64,000 bases of DNA from Strix aluco (lineage: Eukaryota; Chordata; Aves; Strigiformes; Strigidae): contig NC_133933.1 of the NCBI RefSeq assembly GCF_031877795.1, forward strand, positions 5,826,632 to 5,890,631. Reading direction: 5' to 3'. Within the stretch, counting starts at the first letter, position 1. The number at the start of each line of letters is the position of its first letter. Positions 1-13,425 of the stretch are shown here, one piece after another. The translations under genes and the position numbers were made by a program. The notes beneath the pieces are model-generated. The model was not told the origin of the DNA, did not search any database, and was given only the letters and a program-made list of their open reading frames with translations.

Positions 1-560
1 GCACACACCGGGCACAAATGTCCAATGGAGTTCAAGCACAGGGACAAGTAGCTGCTGCTGTTCATTATTCCCCATGACCAACTGATAGCAGATTGTTATT
101 CAGGTCCTTCCTTCTTTCAAAGAATATGGTTAATTTTTCATTACAATATCACAAAAGTACTTTCTGTGCTGAGAAGGATTAATGGCTAGTATCCATCAGT
201 CTAATTTTCTATAAGGTAATTTCAAATGCAGCTGAGAGTCAGAAATAAGATTTTGTAGGTCTGCAATTTCTTTTTTCTTTGTTTTAAAGGATTAAAGTGA
301 TTCAAAAAAAAAGTTCATTGGTCATGGTAGTACAGTTTAGATAGAAATATGATTTTCTGCTCAGATTTCTACCTAACTCTTAGGCCTGTAAAATCCACAG
401 GCAGCATGGCCAGGTTAAACATCTTGCATTCAAACTAGTTTGATAGTCACAAAGTCAATTGTCCCTCTGCCCCTGTAAGGTGAAGGTGGAATTGGCTGGA
501 ATTGCGGGGTGCTAATAGCACTGATTTCCATACAGGGGGCAAAGACTGTTGGTGTTTTGC

Positions 561-592
<32 letters not shown>

Positions 593-2228
593 GGGGTGGG
601 GGGAAGTAAAGGAAGGACAGGTCACCCACCTTGTGTGTAATATCAGATTAGTCTACTTAGTGATCATGAAGTAGGAGGCCTGGATCAATAACCTCTTCAG
701 CTGCAAGAGGTTCAAACTTGCATTTCTCAGTTCCCAAGGGAATGCCCCATTTCAGCTTATAACCAGGTGATCAGGGTCACCTGCAGACAGGGAGACAGAA
801 GGAGTAGGAGTAAACACAGCATTGCATGCTCAAAACCAAAGCGCAGCACAGTTAATGCTGCTTGAAAGAGGGAAATGGCTCTCTAGTGTTTAAGTGCAAA
901 AAGGGTCTGTGGGACCCAGTCCAACACACACCTACTTCAGGCTACGTGTAACTGTATCAGGGTTGGGGTACGGTTAGGACAGCGTCATTGAATTTTAAAC
1001 ATTCATTACAATTTTGGTCTATTAGATGGCTTAGGCAGTACCTGCAACCGCTTCCTCCTCCCATGTGCTGACTTACTAATCCATTTTTAGGTGCTAAAGT
1101 CTCCCTGTGCTTTGTACAGGGTTATTGGACGCCTAGTTTGAATTGTGAGTTTTCCTGCGTGTCCCTCATGAATCTGAGCCAAAGCGCTCATGCATTAGTT
1201 CATATGTTTCACCTAAGGGTAGGTGTGATGAAGTGTACTGTGGAAGCAATGTAGAAAATTACTGATCATGATCTAGGATATCAGGAAGTGACATTCAGTG
1301 ATAAGAAGCACTGAAGCTTTGAAAAATGTTTTGTATTGTTGTCTTCAATAATGTATTAACAGGATAAATTGTAGGAAGAAATGCTTCATCTACATGGCTT
1401 TTGGCCTAACAGTGCTCAGGACCCAGTATAAGGGAGCTGTGATCCTTAGTATTCCTTACTGATGTTATAAATACCAGTGTAAGAATTTTAGTCCCTCAAA
1501 TCTTCAAAGAAGGGAACCAGTGATGAATAGGGAGTAATGAGCACAGCTGAAACAGGACTGTTTGAAATCAGGAACATAGAGATGTTTGATTGTGATTTTA
1601 CAGAACGTAATCTACTATTTGTGAGCTTTGCAATTTTAACTCCCTTGGGTTTTATAGCTCTACTGATTTATCTTTAACTACTTTGCTAGTAGTGTGGTTG
1701 AAAATGTATCTGTAGTGATGCTGGTATAATATGTTCTTAATGAAAGCATAAATATGTGAGTTGAATATAGCTGGCATGTTCCAGGCATCAGGAGTTTCTG
1801 TACAGCCCAGTGAAAGGTGTCAGCGACTAGAACAAAGCAAAGTAATGATCAGGGATTTTTTTTCTGATCAGAACTTCCTAAAGTGACTAATCTGGTGACA
1901 GTAGTGCTTTTGGCAAATGAAATTGTTATTCCACTGGTCTCTTCATTTTAGGGAAGAAAGGAAGGAAGAAAAAAATGGAAAAATCTAAATAACTTATGCT
2001 TTATTTTTTGCCTCAAATTAATGCTTGGGTTTCTTTTAACAGAACTACCTTTTTTAAAAAAAAAAAAATCTTTAACAAAATGAGGATTTTAGAATTGTAA
2101 TGAAGTCTCTATTTAGAAGTAATATTTATTTAAATCCAGTTTTTCAAATTTTAGTTTTGCTTATCACTGTAAGGGGTTTTCCTTTGTGTCAAGTAAACCA
2201 GATTTTTTTCTCGCCTCCCCATGCACAG
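1..2228. other. Noncoding stretch, no gene seen
   Basis: Apart from the T16A16 palindrome this is ordinary mixed sequence with short A or T runs (301-311, 1856-1864, about 2052-2067). No reading frame longer than about 60 codons. Nothing else recognised. Confidence 0.6.
561..592. repeat. T16A16 perfect palindrome
   Basis: Sixteen T (561-576) are followed directly by sixteen A (577-592), giving a 32-bp perfect self-complementary sequence. A G-rich stretch follows (593-603). Such tracts resist nucleosome wrapping and can extrude a hairpin. It could be the tail of an old retroposon joined to another A-run, but I see no element beside it. Confidence 0.95.
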
Positions 2229-2315
2229 TAAACTAAAGTATTTTTGGACAAATCAAATATTTTCTCACTACAAAACTCTACCCACCTGCTCATCAAACCT
2301 CAAACATTTTGTCAG
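2229..2315 (+). other. Candidate 87-nt coding exon (phase 2-2)
   Basis: The left edge follows a very good 3' splice site: about 18 pyrimidines (TTTTTTTCTCGCCTCCCC) then ATGCACAG. The right edge is a full-consensus donor, GTCAG followed by GTAAGT. Only one of three frames is open across the segment: one base, 28 codons, then two bases. It translates as KLKYFWTNQIFSHYKTLPTC followed by SSNLKHFV. The length is a multiple of three, so inclusion keeps frame. I do not recognise the peptide. Good splice pairs with short open frames also arise by chance in introns, so this is a hypothesis. Confidence 0.3.
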
Positions 2316-2366
2316 GTAAGTTCATCACACCAATACTGTAAAACTGTTCAAAAGTAGTAATTAATT

Positions 2367-2386
2367 GTGATTAACTGTGTAATCAC
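2367..2386. repeat. Short inverted repeat, GTGATTA...TAATCAC
   Basis: Perfect 7-bp arms with a 6-base spacer (ACTGTG). The arms carry TGATTA/TAATCA homeodomain-type words, and TAATTAAT precedes them, so it could be a paired binding site as well as a chance palindrome. Confidence 0.5.
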
Positions 2387-5352
2387 TGTAGCATGGAGGT
2401 GACAAACATATTGGTGACAGTTCACAGCCTGATGCTGAGTTACAACATGGCTCTCCTTTGTCCCAGCTAAGTATCTTTTGTACCAAGGTAGATGGCCTTT
2501 GAGTTCAGCCTAATTGGCTGGCTTTGCTGAGTTGTTCTGCCTGGCAATGAACGCTTCCACCATCAGTTAAGCTAAAGTTAATGACAGCTCTGGTGTAAGT
2601 TATCTCTGTGCACATGCACAGACTGTATCTTCTGTCTCTTTTCTTAGTCTTCAAGAGGTCTTTAATTCATAATATGAAGGACAGAAGGCTGTAAAATAAC
2701 GAATAGTATCAGAAAACAGCCACCAACTTCCCTTTCAATTCATGGAAGAGTAATATCTATATGGACATCATATTCCTACTTTTTTTTTCCCCATGCTGCT
2801 GCTTCTAAAGAGACATGCGGATAACCACAACAGAAGTGCACCATCTTTCAATTACATGAGTGATAACCCATCTTAAATTATGTGGTTTTCTTTTTTGTGG
2901 AAGTGAAGTTTAGTGAAAGCTAAGGCCATCTGTCTGAATAGAATATCTGAGACCACTTTACCTGCAGACAGATATGGTTCTCCTCTTACTATATTTATTA
3001 GCTTGCTTGCAAAGTGAATTTATCTTGCAACTACGCTTATTGCTACGTAATCAAAATTAACATAAGCCAGTATAATTACTGCAGGGCTCCAACAAAGGAA
3101 GGGCATACTCTTTCCCATTTTCCACTTTTTAATTACTAATATTTTATTAAAGATAAACAGAGCTTTTGTCAACAGAAGCAGTTTTCTTATGTGAGTAGTA
3201 AAAGAGAAGGATCTAAGATAAGCAGACCTGCATCAATAGAATTGAAAGGTTACTGAAAGCATGCATGCTCCTGTTTTTGAAAGCGAAGTCAAAATTTATT
3301 TTAGCTAATCCATCTCACTTGGTGTCTCCTTTCTTTAGAGATTAATTTAATACTAGAAGGGAGTCATTTCATTTTCCTCTGTTCTTTAATTCTGCTCAGC
3401 CATGTTTCTTTATAAGAAACTGAACAGCAGAACAGCCAAGGGCAGATGTAGGGGAGGAAGATACAATTGTGGTGCATTGATCAAGGGCTGAGGAAACAGT
3501 ATTTTGGCAGGGAAAGAAGCAAAGCCAGGGAATACTGCAGCAGGGCTTGTTCCCTCCCTGGCCTACGCAGAACTGGAACTCCAAAAGTCTGTGTTATTGC
3601 TAAGTTGTAATAACTTGACTGAAGGACCCTAGAGCCAATTTGAAGCTTCTCTGGAGAAAAATTCCCTCCCTGCTTTAGTGAAACCTTCTGTGCTGGAAAG
3701 GATATCTGAGGAAGGATCTTGCCCCTGTTGGCAAAGCACTACATCACAGACTCCGTTAACATAGGACAGTTTACAATGGGAAGACCAGAGAGGACTCTAA
3801 AGATTGCTCATCTAAAAATCATATGCTTGTCCTTTGACTTCCTTTGTATCACTTCCCCGAAAATTGATCTAAATGTAAAATTTATAAATAATGTAAATAA
3901 TGGTTAGATGTGTAATGTATATTTTTTACTTTTTCCTGTATTTCCACATTTTCAAGGTGCTGGAAACTTGTGGATGATAGTGGATTGTGGTTTTATTTAC
4001 ATGAAAAAAATGGTAACTCTCTAGGACTCATTCTACTACTCTGAAATTGATGACTTCAGCTGGGTAGAGCTCCAGTGTGATCCCACAGTGCTCTGTGGTC
4101 AGAGAGACCCTTCATGCAATATCACTGTGGCATTTTCCCCATTTATAATACTTTCATTTAGTCTTTAGCCAATGGGTCTCATTATCAGTGATCCAATCTA
4201 ACTTCATTGGCAAGAATCACAATGCAATTGCTAGATTGGGATGAACTTTGCAATAAAGGTAATTACATTACTGTTACAATATAGTTCTGGTTTTGTTATA
4301 TATATTGCATTTCCTAGCATAGGTAAATGTCTCTTACTATCAGTGTCTTCTATCTTATTGCAGTTCTGCCTCACATTTTTTTTTTTTAATTTCATGTATT
4401 TATTTTATACTCAACACTTTAGTTATATCTCTGTAGTATTACAAATAGATCCCAGATTTTTTTTTTTTTAAATCCCTTGATATAACTATATACTTATTTT
4501 CTTGAAAGGAGTTCATCTTCACCCTTTAGTGTATTAGGGAAAATCACTGTGAAAGAACATGACACTTTGGTGAAATTTATCTGGCCTACATACAAAGTAG
4601 GATAACAAGAAGCTCAGCAGAGCAGCTCACCATATACTTAGCTCCCTTTAACTTCAACACCAGTTCACTTTCTTTTTCCTAAAGGTGATGGACTTGAATA
4701 TACATGTTGTTGAATGAGGAAGCCTAGAACACAAATTAGTCTCCTGAGTAGGTTATTCATCATAGGTTTCTGTTCCAGGTCAATTACAAATTTCTTCCAC
4801 TTAGATAAACATAGGGCTAGAGTGAGGAAAGTAAACAGGATCCCTAATTGCCTGTGACTGGTCACTGCAGACCACAGTATATAGAAAAGGGTTCTTTACC
4901 AATTTTCTGTCTAGAGACTGTGAGCTGCCCTCAGCCTGCCCACTGATAGTTTGCTGATCTCTGTATTATTCCAGCAGCTGGGAGTTAGCATTTCAGTAGT
5001 TTTGAGGGAAAGAATCTGTGTGGAGACTGTTTTGGTTGCATAAACAACCCAAACCAGAGGAAAAAGGACAGAACTGTGTGTATTGTTGGAAAGAGATATA
5101 AATAATGAACAACTACATTATGGGTAAACAAATACAGATCCTTTTCCTTTTTAGGCTTGTGTTAATACTACATAATGGCAACAGGGCCCATATGTTTATA
5201 AACTTCAGATGAATTATAATGATATGACATTAAGAACTGATTTATCCTGCTGAAAAGACAGTAAGCTCCAAGGTGCTTGATGGAATTCAGATAATCTAAG
5301 TTTTAATTATGAGTTCTGTCACAACCTTAAAATGTTACTACCTCAACTGCAT

Positions 5353-5402
5353 GCTCTTCCTTTCCTCCATTGCCCACCTGACTTTTCTCAAAAAACTCTT
5401 TG
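5353..5402 (+). repeat. Possible third, weaker copy of the 26.5/27.3 kb repeat
   Basis: Shares CTTCCTTTC and a CA(C/T)CTGAC(A/T)TTTCTCA core with the two clear copies, and its translation reads AHLTFLKK against SHLTFLR. The match is short enough to be chance. If real, it would show that the pair is an interspersed family and not a local duplication. Confidence 0.25.
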
Positions 5403-5854
5403 TGGAAATAACTGTGGGTTGTAGTTTAGTAGTAGTATTGAAAGCTGGAAGAAAAAAAATCGTTCTGTCTCAAAATTCACAGTGCATTTTTAAGAGAACT
5501 AAAATTTAACAGGAGGATTGCTATCTATTTGAGGGTGACTAAAATCACTTGTTCTCTAAAAAAGAAACTACTGAGAATTTAAATAAGTTTCAAACTATTA
5601 CAAGTCAAAACACTGAAAAGGTTTTTCTTTCATGACTTTTTTTGACATTCTTACTCATGTCATGTAGAAATAGCAAGATGCTTCAGATTTCCCAGAACTT
5701 TTTTCCCATCTAAAAAAAGAGAAAAAACATTATTCTCATTAAAAAAAAAAAAAATCAAAGAAATCACATATTTTGTCTACGTTCTTCCTGTTGCCTAGTG
5801 CTATGACCCACCTTATATGGTTCACAATGCTACTGGTAGATTACAAATAATTGA

Positions 5855-5876
5855 TTTTTTTTTTTTTTTTTTTTTT
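5855..5876. repeat. T22 homopolymer
   Basis: A run of 22 T, about 100 bp after a run of 14 A at 5741-5754. No retroposed body is recognisable on either side. Likely length-polymorphic and a place for read errors. Confidence 0.95.
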
Positions 5877-6895
5877 AATGGTGAGGGACTTTGGCAAGTG
5901 AGAGTGAGCTTGGTGGGTATTCTTGCTCATTTTCTTTGGTTTCAGTTAAACATTTTTAATAGTTTATCCAAGTGCAGTGCTCAGAAAAGTAGTGGATCAT
6001 CAATTTATACTGGATGCTGGCAATGTTGAAAAGAGTTGTTTAAGTATCTGCATGTACCTCTGTTAGGCCACTTCAAGGCTGACCTATGAAAACTTTTTCT
6101 TCTACCCTGACCTTTTCCAAACAGATGATATTGGCACACATAAATAATAAACTGTGCAGATTGGCTTGTTTTTTCTTGAATAGACTGAGAGCAACAAGTC
6201 TAAGGAGTGGTGTATTGAATTTTGATTTGAAACGGAAGCCCCAGGAGAGGGAAGGTTATTTGACTGCTTCAAACCCACTGAAATGCCAGCTTCCTGAAGA
6301 AGATTAATTTGATGGAGGGAAAAAAAAATAAAAATCAAGAGCCTGCTATTATAGCTTGAAGATTGAACCAAGACAGGCGTTGTCATCTGTAGCCAGCCAG
6401 GTTTCTTTCACGTTTGGATTTCACTACTTGAAAATGCTGAATTAGTCCATCTGTTCGCATTTAATTTTTCCTCTCTGCTGGGACTTCAGTTGGTTGTCTT
6501 GCGTGTCACTCAGGCACATTTCCAAAGCAACTACATGTAAAGTATTCATTGCTTTCTCCTGAAATAGCAAAAATTATGCCTGTTATCCTTAGCTAACAAC
6601 AGCCTCATAGGATACTCCATAGTAGAGGGAACATCTGTCCCTAGAATGTGTGCATGGTTCATCTGTGCAGTGTCTTTAGTTGTGTTAGATGAATATTTTC
6701 CTAAGGAATTAACTGTAAACTTTGTGCTGGGTAGTGTTGCTACCCCAAATTGTTTTAGCTACACTGAAAATGTTCACACTTTGAGTAATATTTCATTTGA
6801 ATGAAGACCAATAAGGATAATCAAGTGGAGCTTGCATACACTTCAAATTAGAAGAAATTTTAAGTGGTTTATAGAGGTCTGGATGAACTGTAACC

Positions 6896-6974
6896 AAAAA
6901 AAAAAAAAGACCAACCACCCCTCAAAAAACCCAAACAAAAAAGACCAACCCAAACCCACAAACAAACAAAACCA
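6896..6974. repeat. A/C-rich low-complexity tract
   Basis: Thirteen A followed by about 65 bases almost without G or T, built from AAACCC, CAAAC and ACAAAC-like words. An open frame across it gives a Lys/Asn/Pro/Gln-rich string, which is only a compositional artefact. Confidence 0.85.
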
Positions 6975-7639
6975 CAGGCATTTTACAGGCATGATTTACA
7001 AGTTTTTTAATTTATACCCACCAGAATCTATAACTCACTGAGCATTTATTTAAAATTTTCTTAATCCCCTGACCCGTGAGAAATTTCCCTTAACATATAG
7101 TATGTCTGAGACGTCCAGCAGTTGTGACCGTGATCTGAGGTCCTCTTACCACTTCAAGTGACTGTGGCTGTTAATTTTCCAGCAAAGTATGGTCTATATG
7201 AGGAGTATGAAAACATAGTATGACATTCATTTTACCTAGTTTTAGCAACCCTAAAGTCAGGAGCTAGTTTGAGAAGTAAACACTCCCAGAGTATGATGCG
7301 CTCCACCTTAATGTAGGATAAAATCCCCTGTGAAAGGGCTCGCCCCTCTCCTATTATTACAAAGGGTCTTTAGATGATAAGTTTGTGCTTGACCACTAGC
7401 ATAATCAAATACAGTAAAGTGGAATCCATTTTTCCCCTGACACTCGTAACAAGCTTTAAAGCCAAGGGCTAAAACTGAGTTGCTTTACCTCACTGCTGTC
7501 GCAGTTTTATAGGAAACGGAGGTTTTGGCCAGGATTTTTTTATTGCATGTTAAATACACACTGGTTCTCAGCCTAGCAATTATAGTAGCCAGCTAGAAGT
7601 TGGCTTTGGCCCCTGTCACACATTAAAGTCAACTTCTAC

Positions 7640-7666
7640 GCTCTTGACAAGAAAAAAGTCAAGAGC
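7640..7666. repeat. Hairpin-forming inverted repeat
   Basis: GCTCTTGAC and GTCAAGAGC are perfect 9-bp arms around a 9-base A-rich loop (AAGAAAAAA). Too short for a microRNA precursor. Confidence 0.6.
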
Positions 7667-10600
7667 TTGTGATGCACGTAGGAATAAAAGTGAACATTTG
7701 AATTATCTGTAATCTCAAAAGCTTGTTTATATAGCATTCCTTATTTTTATAATGAATAATACAAAACCTTGCAAAACAATACAAGAAACCAATAGAAACA
7801 CAGAAAACTCTTTCACCAAAATGGCCTCTGTTAGCTTCAAGATAAGGTATGATTAGCAGTAGTGTTTAAAATCAATATGTAAGAACTAGCTCTGTTCCTG
7901 GAAGCTATCACTGTTTCCAGTTGTGGGTTAGGAAGTCGCTGCTTCTGGGACATAACACTGTCGGGCACTGACCTTTTCTAGCTGCCACTTGAAAGTTTCT
8001 TCTGTGAACATAATACCCTCTGCAGTGAAGGACAAGAAAGTTCAGCAACAGCCTGTTTCCCAGTTCTTGGAAAGAGCACAGAATTGGTGGCAGTAGGATA
8101 CAGCACAAACAGGTCCTTTAAAACACAGGTTCATATTTTACAGCATTAAAAAAATAAATCAATTTATAGCCTGAATAGCCTGAGAGCCATGAAATTGCTT
8201 CTGACTCTGAGTATACATTGCTCTCCACTGTTTTGATGCCTCTGCTCAACGAGAGCATTTGGTTAAGTCCCTAAAGTCACACAGCAGATCTCGTGCAACG
8301 GGTAGCTCATGGTGACACTGTATATCTTAGTGCTCTGAGAGAGGTACGTGAGTACATGTGAGGCAGACTTGAGTGTTCAGATTTTTATATATGTATGTAT
8401 AGGCTGATGCACCCATTAGCACATACTTTGCTTCCAGGAGAGATCAATCAGAATTTGACCTTGTGCACATGTACACTGTGAAAAGCAACAGATGAGTATC
8501 TCATTCCTTTAGCCTCATGGGCTGTTAAATAAAGTTTTAATTTCTTCATTTTTTTCTTCTGTCTTCCCCGTGCTCTCCATTCCCTACGAAATTCAGTCTA
8601 ATGCTTCTTCCAGCCAGAAAGTGATCTCAGAGCAGTCAGGCAATTGCATAGTTCCTTAAATTATCCAATAACCCTGATTTCTGTCATTACTATGGATTTT
8701 TTTCTTTCAGTGGGTGGGAACATGAACCTATTCCTTCCTTGCTAGTTCTGTCTCTTCTTAAGAGTAGCATTCATTCTACAAAATTTATGTTTGGCTACAG
8801 CACACTGAAAACTCTCAGAGCTAGAGACTAGTTATCCTTTCCACTACCTGTCTCTCTGCTGGTTAACTATGATGCTGCTGGGTTTATATAAGTGGAAATT
8901 ACGAGCTATGAAGACCACTGCTGTGTAAGAAGTAGCAGCAGATCCCCAGGCCCAATGCCTTTTCCCATCTGCATGCTGCATGGGTGACCTGAGCTGCTTC
9001 TCAGGGTCACCCAGTTAAGAAAGCGACAGCAACTGCCTGGGTTGCTTTTCCTCAGAGCTAGCTCTGGCTGTGGTCTAGTGCTGGCAAAACCCCCAAGTGT
9101 TCTGGGGCCTCAGTTGAATTCTCAGCTCTGAACGTGACTTCAAAGGACAGCTCAGTCATGGAGTAAGAACTACTTATTCCCCTATGTTTTCAGCTTATAG
9201 ATCCATATCATTCAGTAGCATGTGCTTCTGGCCCCCCACCAAGTGCGGCGTATCCTGTTTGCAAGCAGGGACTGCTAACGTTTTGGTGACTGTTAGGAAT
9301 TCCACCCCATAGCTGTCTGTCTTGCTGGGATGACTCAGTTACTTGTGTGGCAACTGCTGAACTGCTTTGCATCATCGTCTGGTATACTGAGAGAGTAAAG
9401 CAGTGCTCTTCACCTTGGTAAGAGAGTTATGAGTTGCAGCAGCTGAGCTCAGCAGCAGCAGGGAGCTTGGAGACAAGGGAGGGGGCAGGAATGGGTACCG
9501 CAGTCTCAAGACTGTCTCCACTTGCAAATCACACTGCTGAGGTGTCTAGGCCAAGTGTTGCCGCAGTCCTGCCTTCTTTTCCTTGGGCTGCTTCCAACCC
9601 GTTTTGAGAACTGTCTTTCTGTTCACCTGATCCCTTTGCTCTTGGAGTGTTTTGCCATATGCTACTCTAAGGATCCCTAGGTATGCTGTGGATAAATCTG
9701 TACCCTCTGTCACCTGTTTGCTTTACATCTAGTCTCCCCAGGAGTGAGTAGACAGCTTCAGTAAGCTACAACTGACACACATTTTTTTGACCAGAGGTTC
9801 TTCTGCACTTCAGGGTAAGTGTGCACACTGAGAACTGTGTGTATGTATACGTTGGCACAGAATTATTTTGCTATCAGATATGCTTCCATGGCAGAGTGAC
9901 AAGGCATCTATCTTGCTCACTACATTAACAAAAGGCGGCTAGGTTCTCTGTTTGCTTAAATAACCACACCATTAACTGATCCATGATCATTTTCACCAGT
10001 TCAGGATCTGATTGCATCCTGGTTATCAAGTTCCTGTGACTGGGAATCATCTACCCATCCTACTTTATTCTTGGTAATCAGAAGGACCCCTTGATAGAGC
10101 AATTGCTCTTTTTCTGCTTTTTTCTGTGCTCAGGCAGAACTCCAAAGCCTAGGCCTTGCAGGGACAGTCACCCATGTTTTCGGAGCTGTGCCATCAGAAG
10201 GCTCTGTGGTGTGCAGTCCCCTATATAGCCAGGCTGCCTTTTGGCACTGAACCAAGACCCTCCAGAACTGACAGCTATAATAGAGCATGTATTACACCTA
10301 CTAATTTCTGGATTACTGCATAGCACTTAATCTATTTAAATTCTTCTATGGGATTGGGAACTGCCATGGATTTCAAACAGCTGTTTCCAACCATTGACAC
10401 TTTCAGAAGTTAATAAAGCTAACTGCAAATTTGACCATTGGATAGCAGGAGGAAAAAAAGGCAGAAAATCAACTGTCACTGTTGCACAGAAGATAGTCCT
10501 GCATCCCCTGCCCTTCAGTGTGAAGTAACAGAAGTTTGGGGTTTTTCTCTTTTCAGTGGGTCTGAATTTCTAAACTTCTCATGGGTGCCATAAATTGAAT

Positions 10601-11794
10601 TTGAACTTCTTAACTCCAGATCTCCAAAGTATGCGAAGCAGAGAAGAAATCTTTTAGGCATAGAATACTTTTCTTTCCTGGCACAAAACACTGTTGAGTG
10701 AGTTATGATGAGGAAAGGGAGAAATTTTTTCTTAACTGGGCTTTAGCCATGTATTACTTCCCACTTCCATTGCCATGGACAAAATGGGTCATCAGGTTTC
10801 TTTCTGCATCTTTTCTTCTTTCTCAGAGGAAATTTTTCATTTTTCATTCTGCTTTTTTCCTTTCATGACACTAAATGAACATGTTCATAACTTTTCTTAT
10901 TCATATAACGCTGAGGAAAGCTGAATTTTGTGTATGTTTTTATGTATTTTGGGTAGACTCTATCCTGCTCTCATAAATTGTAGAACTGTTTTGTTGTAGC
11001 TTTTGACAACCTCATTAGTTTGTTACCAGTAGCAATTCATTACCAACTTCACAAGAAAAACAGCCCAAATTTCCCCGTATTGGTCCACCACTGAGAGCCA
11101 GGCAAAATAACTATGAAGAAACTACGCTCCTTGTTGGTAGTTAGTAGGTTCCTTAGAATTAATGAGAAAATGGACAAAGTTAATATAGAAATTGAAGAAC
11201 ATATGCATCTTCTTTTTAACCTAGTTTTATACATTAATTTTAGCTGAATCAGTGCATCCATTCCAAGATCTATGCAGGATCTTGTGGTCTACAAGAACAG
11301 TATTTTGCTACAGACATGTTTGCTTTGTAACTTCTCACTTTTGTGGGAAAAGGAGAAACAAGACCTGAGCTATGTCTTTTAATGATGTTGCTCTTTTAAA
11401 AGCCAGTCCTTGAGGAAGTCTTGTCAGTGTGACAAACGAGAGTCTAGAAAACAAGCATGTGCTAATCAAAGAGGAGTATGAGGTGGAAAACTGCTTATTT
11501 TTGCCAGAAACTGTAAGCAAAATGTCCAGTTAGGACTTACCGGATCAAAAATTTGATGAGGGATAAAGCTCTAACTGCTGTGCCAAAGTGTTTTTAGTTC
11601 AGTGGTTCTGACACATTTTTTGACAATCTAGCCTAATACTTGCAGTGTGTTTGCAGGGGCATGAGGGAAAAGGTTACAAAAGCAAATTTTAACCTTCTAA
11701 AGGTTACGTGCCCCTGGCAGTCCCTCCAGTCAGTGCAGAGAGATGCTCCAAATTCTCTAAATTAGGCTCTGTAGAGAATAATGCAGGACAAGCA

Positions 11795-11833
11795 TCTCCC
11801 TCCCTCTCTTCTCTCTCCCTTCCTCCCTCCCCT
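11795..11833. repeat. 39-nt uninterrupted polypyrimidine tract
   Basis: Every base is C or T (CTCCC and TCCCT-type words) on the plus strand. Long homopurine-homopyrimidine runs with mirror-like symmetry can form triplex (H-DNA). On the minus strand it encodes an Arg/Glu/Gly-rich string that is not a gene. Confidence 0.9.
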
Positions 11834-12925
11834 GGAGAATAGATGAAGCTTAAAGAGATTAGCCTTCTTAGTCTAAAGCAGAGCATGGCAAACAGTCCCC
11901 AGAATATCAAACTGACAGAATTTGGAAAAAATGTGAAATCTTCATAATTAACCGTGAAAAAGGTGTACTGATAATAAAGGCTTCACGCTTGCAAGTCTGA
12001 TGGCTGCCTTCAGCCCTAATGTGAAAGATAATTTGCAGAAGCTAATTTTCTGGCTCCTCTTCAAAAAAGGCCCTTAAAAGCACCAATAGGTTTTGCTGGT
12101 AATCTGTCAAATTGCAACTGGACTGAAATCATTACTTTATTTCATACAGGCCATCAAATAGTTTTCTCCACATCAATTCTCAGTCACCAGTGACTCTGGT
12201 TACATCTGAATCACTGATCTGGAAAAGCTCTGAAAGTCACTGCCAATTCCCCAGAGCCATCCAGGTTCCCAGGGAGAGACAATTGCATGGGAGACCAATT
12301 AAAATAGCATCTGTGAATTAAATAAATCTATAAAAAGAATCTATTTTCCCTCCACCAAGCAGCAATGGACATGGAAATTAGCAGAGCGAGTTTAAATAAA
12401 TGCCTGATGAACAAATAAGCCTCTTGGGGGAGGAGGGGAGGAGATAAACTTTATCCTGTATAAGCTTGAAATAATGAAAGAGCAAATGAAGTCAAACAGC
12501 TTCATGCAGGTAGGAGCCCTGTGCATGAGCAAGGTCTCTGCTCCTACCTTCTGTGCTGCTGCAGCTGTAACACTGCCACTGTGTAAATGAGGAACAGGCC
12601 TCAACAGCACAGATCAAAGGGAAATTTGCCACCAACTCCGTTTTCTCCTACTTTACAGGCTTTGTTGCAGGTTGGCAGTGGTAGAAACGGGAAGGGACTG
12701 GCTGTGTCTTGATACGGTAAAGAAATGTGATTTGTGTGAGGCTCTCAAGGCAGAAGGGGATTGCAGATTCGTAAGCAGTAGGTGCTTCTATCCCCTGTGA
12801 AACCTGGGGTACTTTATCTATAATTTGCTGGCAGCCCGCAAAAATACAGCTGATTGGGGAAACGCTGAGGGAGTCATTTTACTGAAATTCTATCCAAAGC
12901 AAAATGCATTTCAAAATTTTGCAAG

Positions 12926-12943
12926 TTTTTTTTTTTTTTTTTT
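12926..12943. repeat. T18 homopolymer
   Basis: Eighteen T. No retroposed body is recognisable on its left or right. Confidence 0.9.
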
Positions 12944-13425
12944 AGCAAGAAGAGGAGACATTTTTGAAAACCCTGACTTATCACATACTATTATTTTTCC
13001 AAATTGAATATCCTGATTTGTTTCATGCTTATAATTTTATTGTCAATGGTGCCATTTGTTCTGATTTGCGATTTTTGTGTCCTAGCTTCACTTCAACTGT
13101 GTCTTTTTTTTATATAGCAAAAGAAAAAAAAAAGTCAAAGCAGTCCAAATGTCTAAAGAACTAAAGTAACTTTTTAAAAGGTCCCCTTTAAAAACTTTTG
13201 ATATAATTTTTGTATTTTCCTCTCCAATTTGGACTGAAGCCACATACCAAATCTCTCTATCTTTTGAGGAACAAAAATTTCTGTTTCCCACACAGCACCA
13301 GATATCTTCTTGTTACTTTCAGTCAAAAGAATGATTAATGGTGTCACTACTGTTTGATAGTAGCCTAGGATGGATCAACCTCCAGTACTAAATCAAAATT
13401 GTAAGACAGCTTAGAATGCACAGAG

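Larger units (their letters stand above)
2387..11794. other. Noncoding stretch, no gene seen
   Basis: Small open frames of 60-94 codons are scattered on both strands and show no domain, signal peptide or codon bias. Homopolymers and one A/C tract are listed separately. 8900-9700 is somewhat richer in GC, with CAGCAG-type words, but has no CpG island and no exon with good splice sites. 11541-11575 has a strong minus donor (CCG/GTAAGTCC) with only a weak acceptor. Confidence 0.55.
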
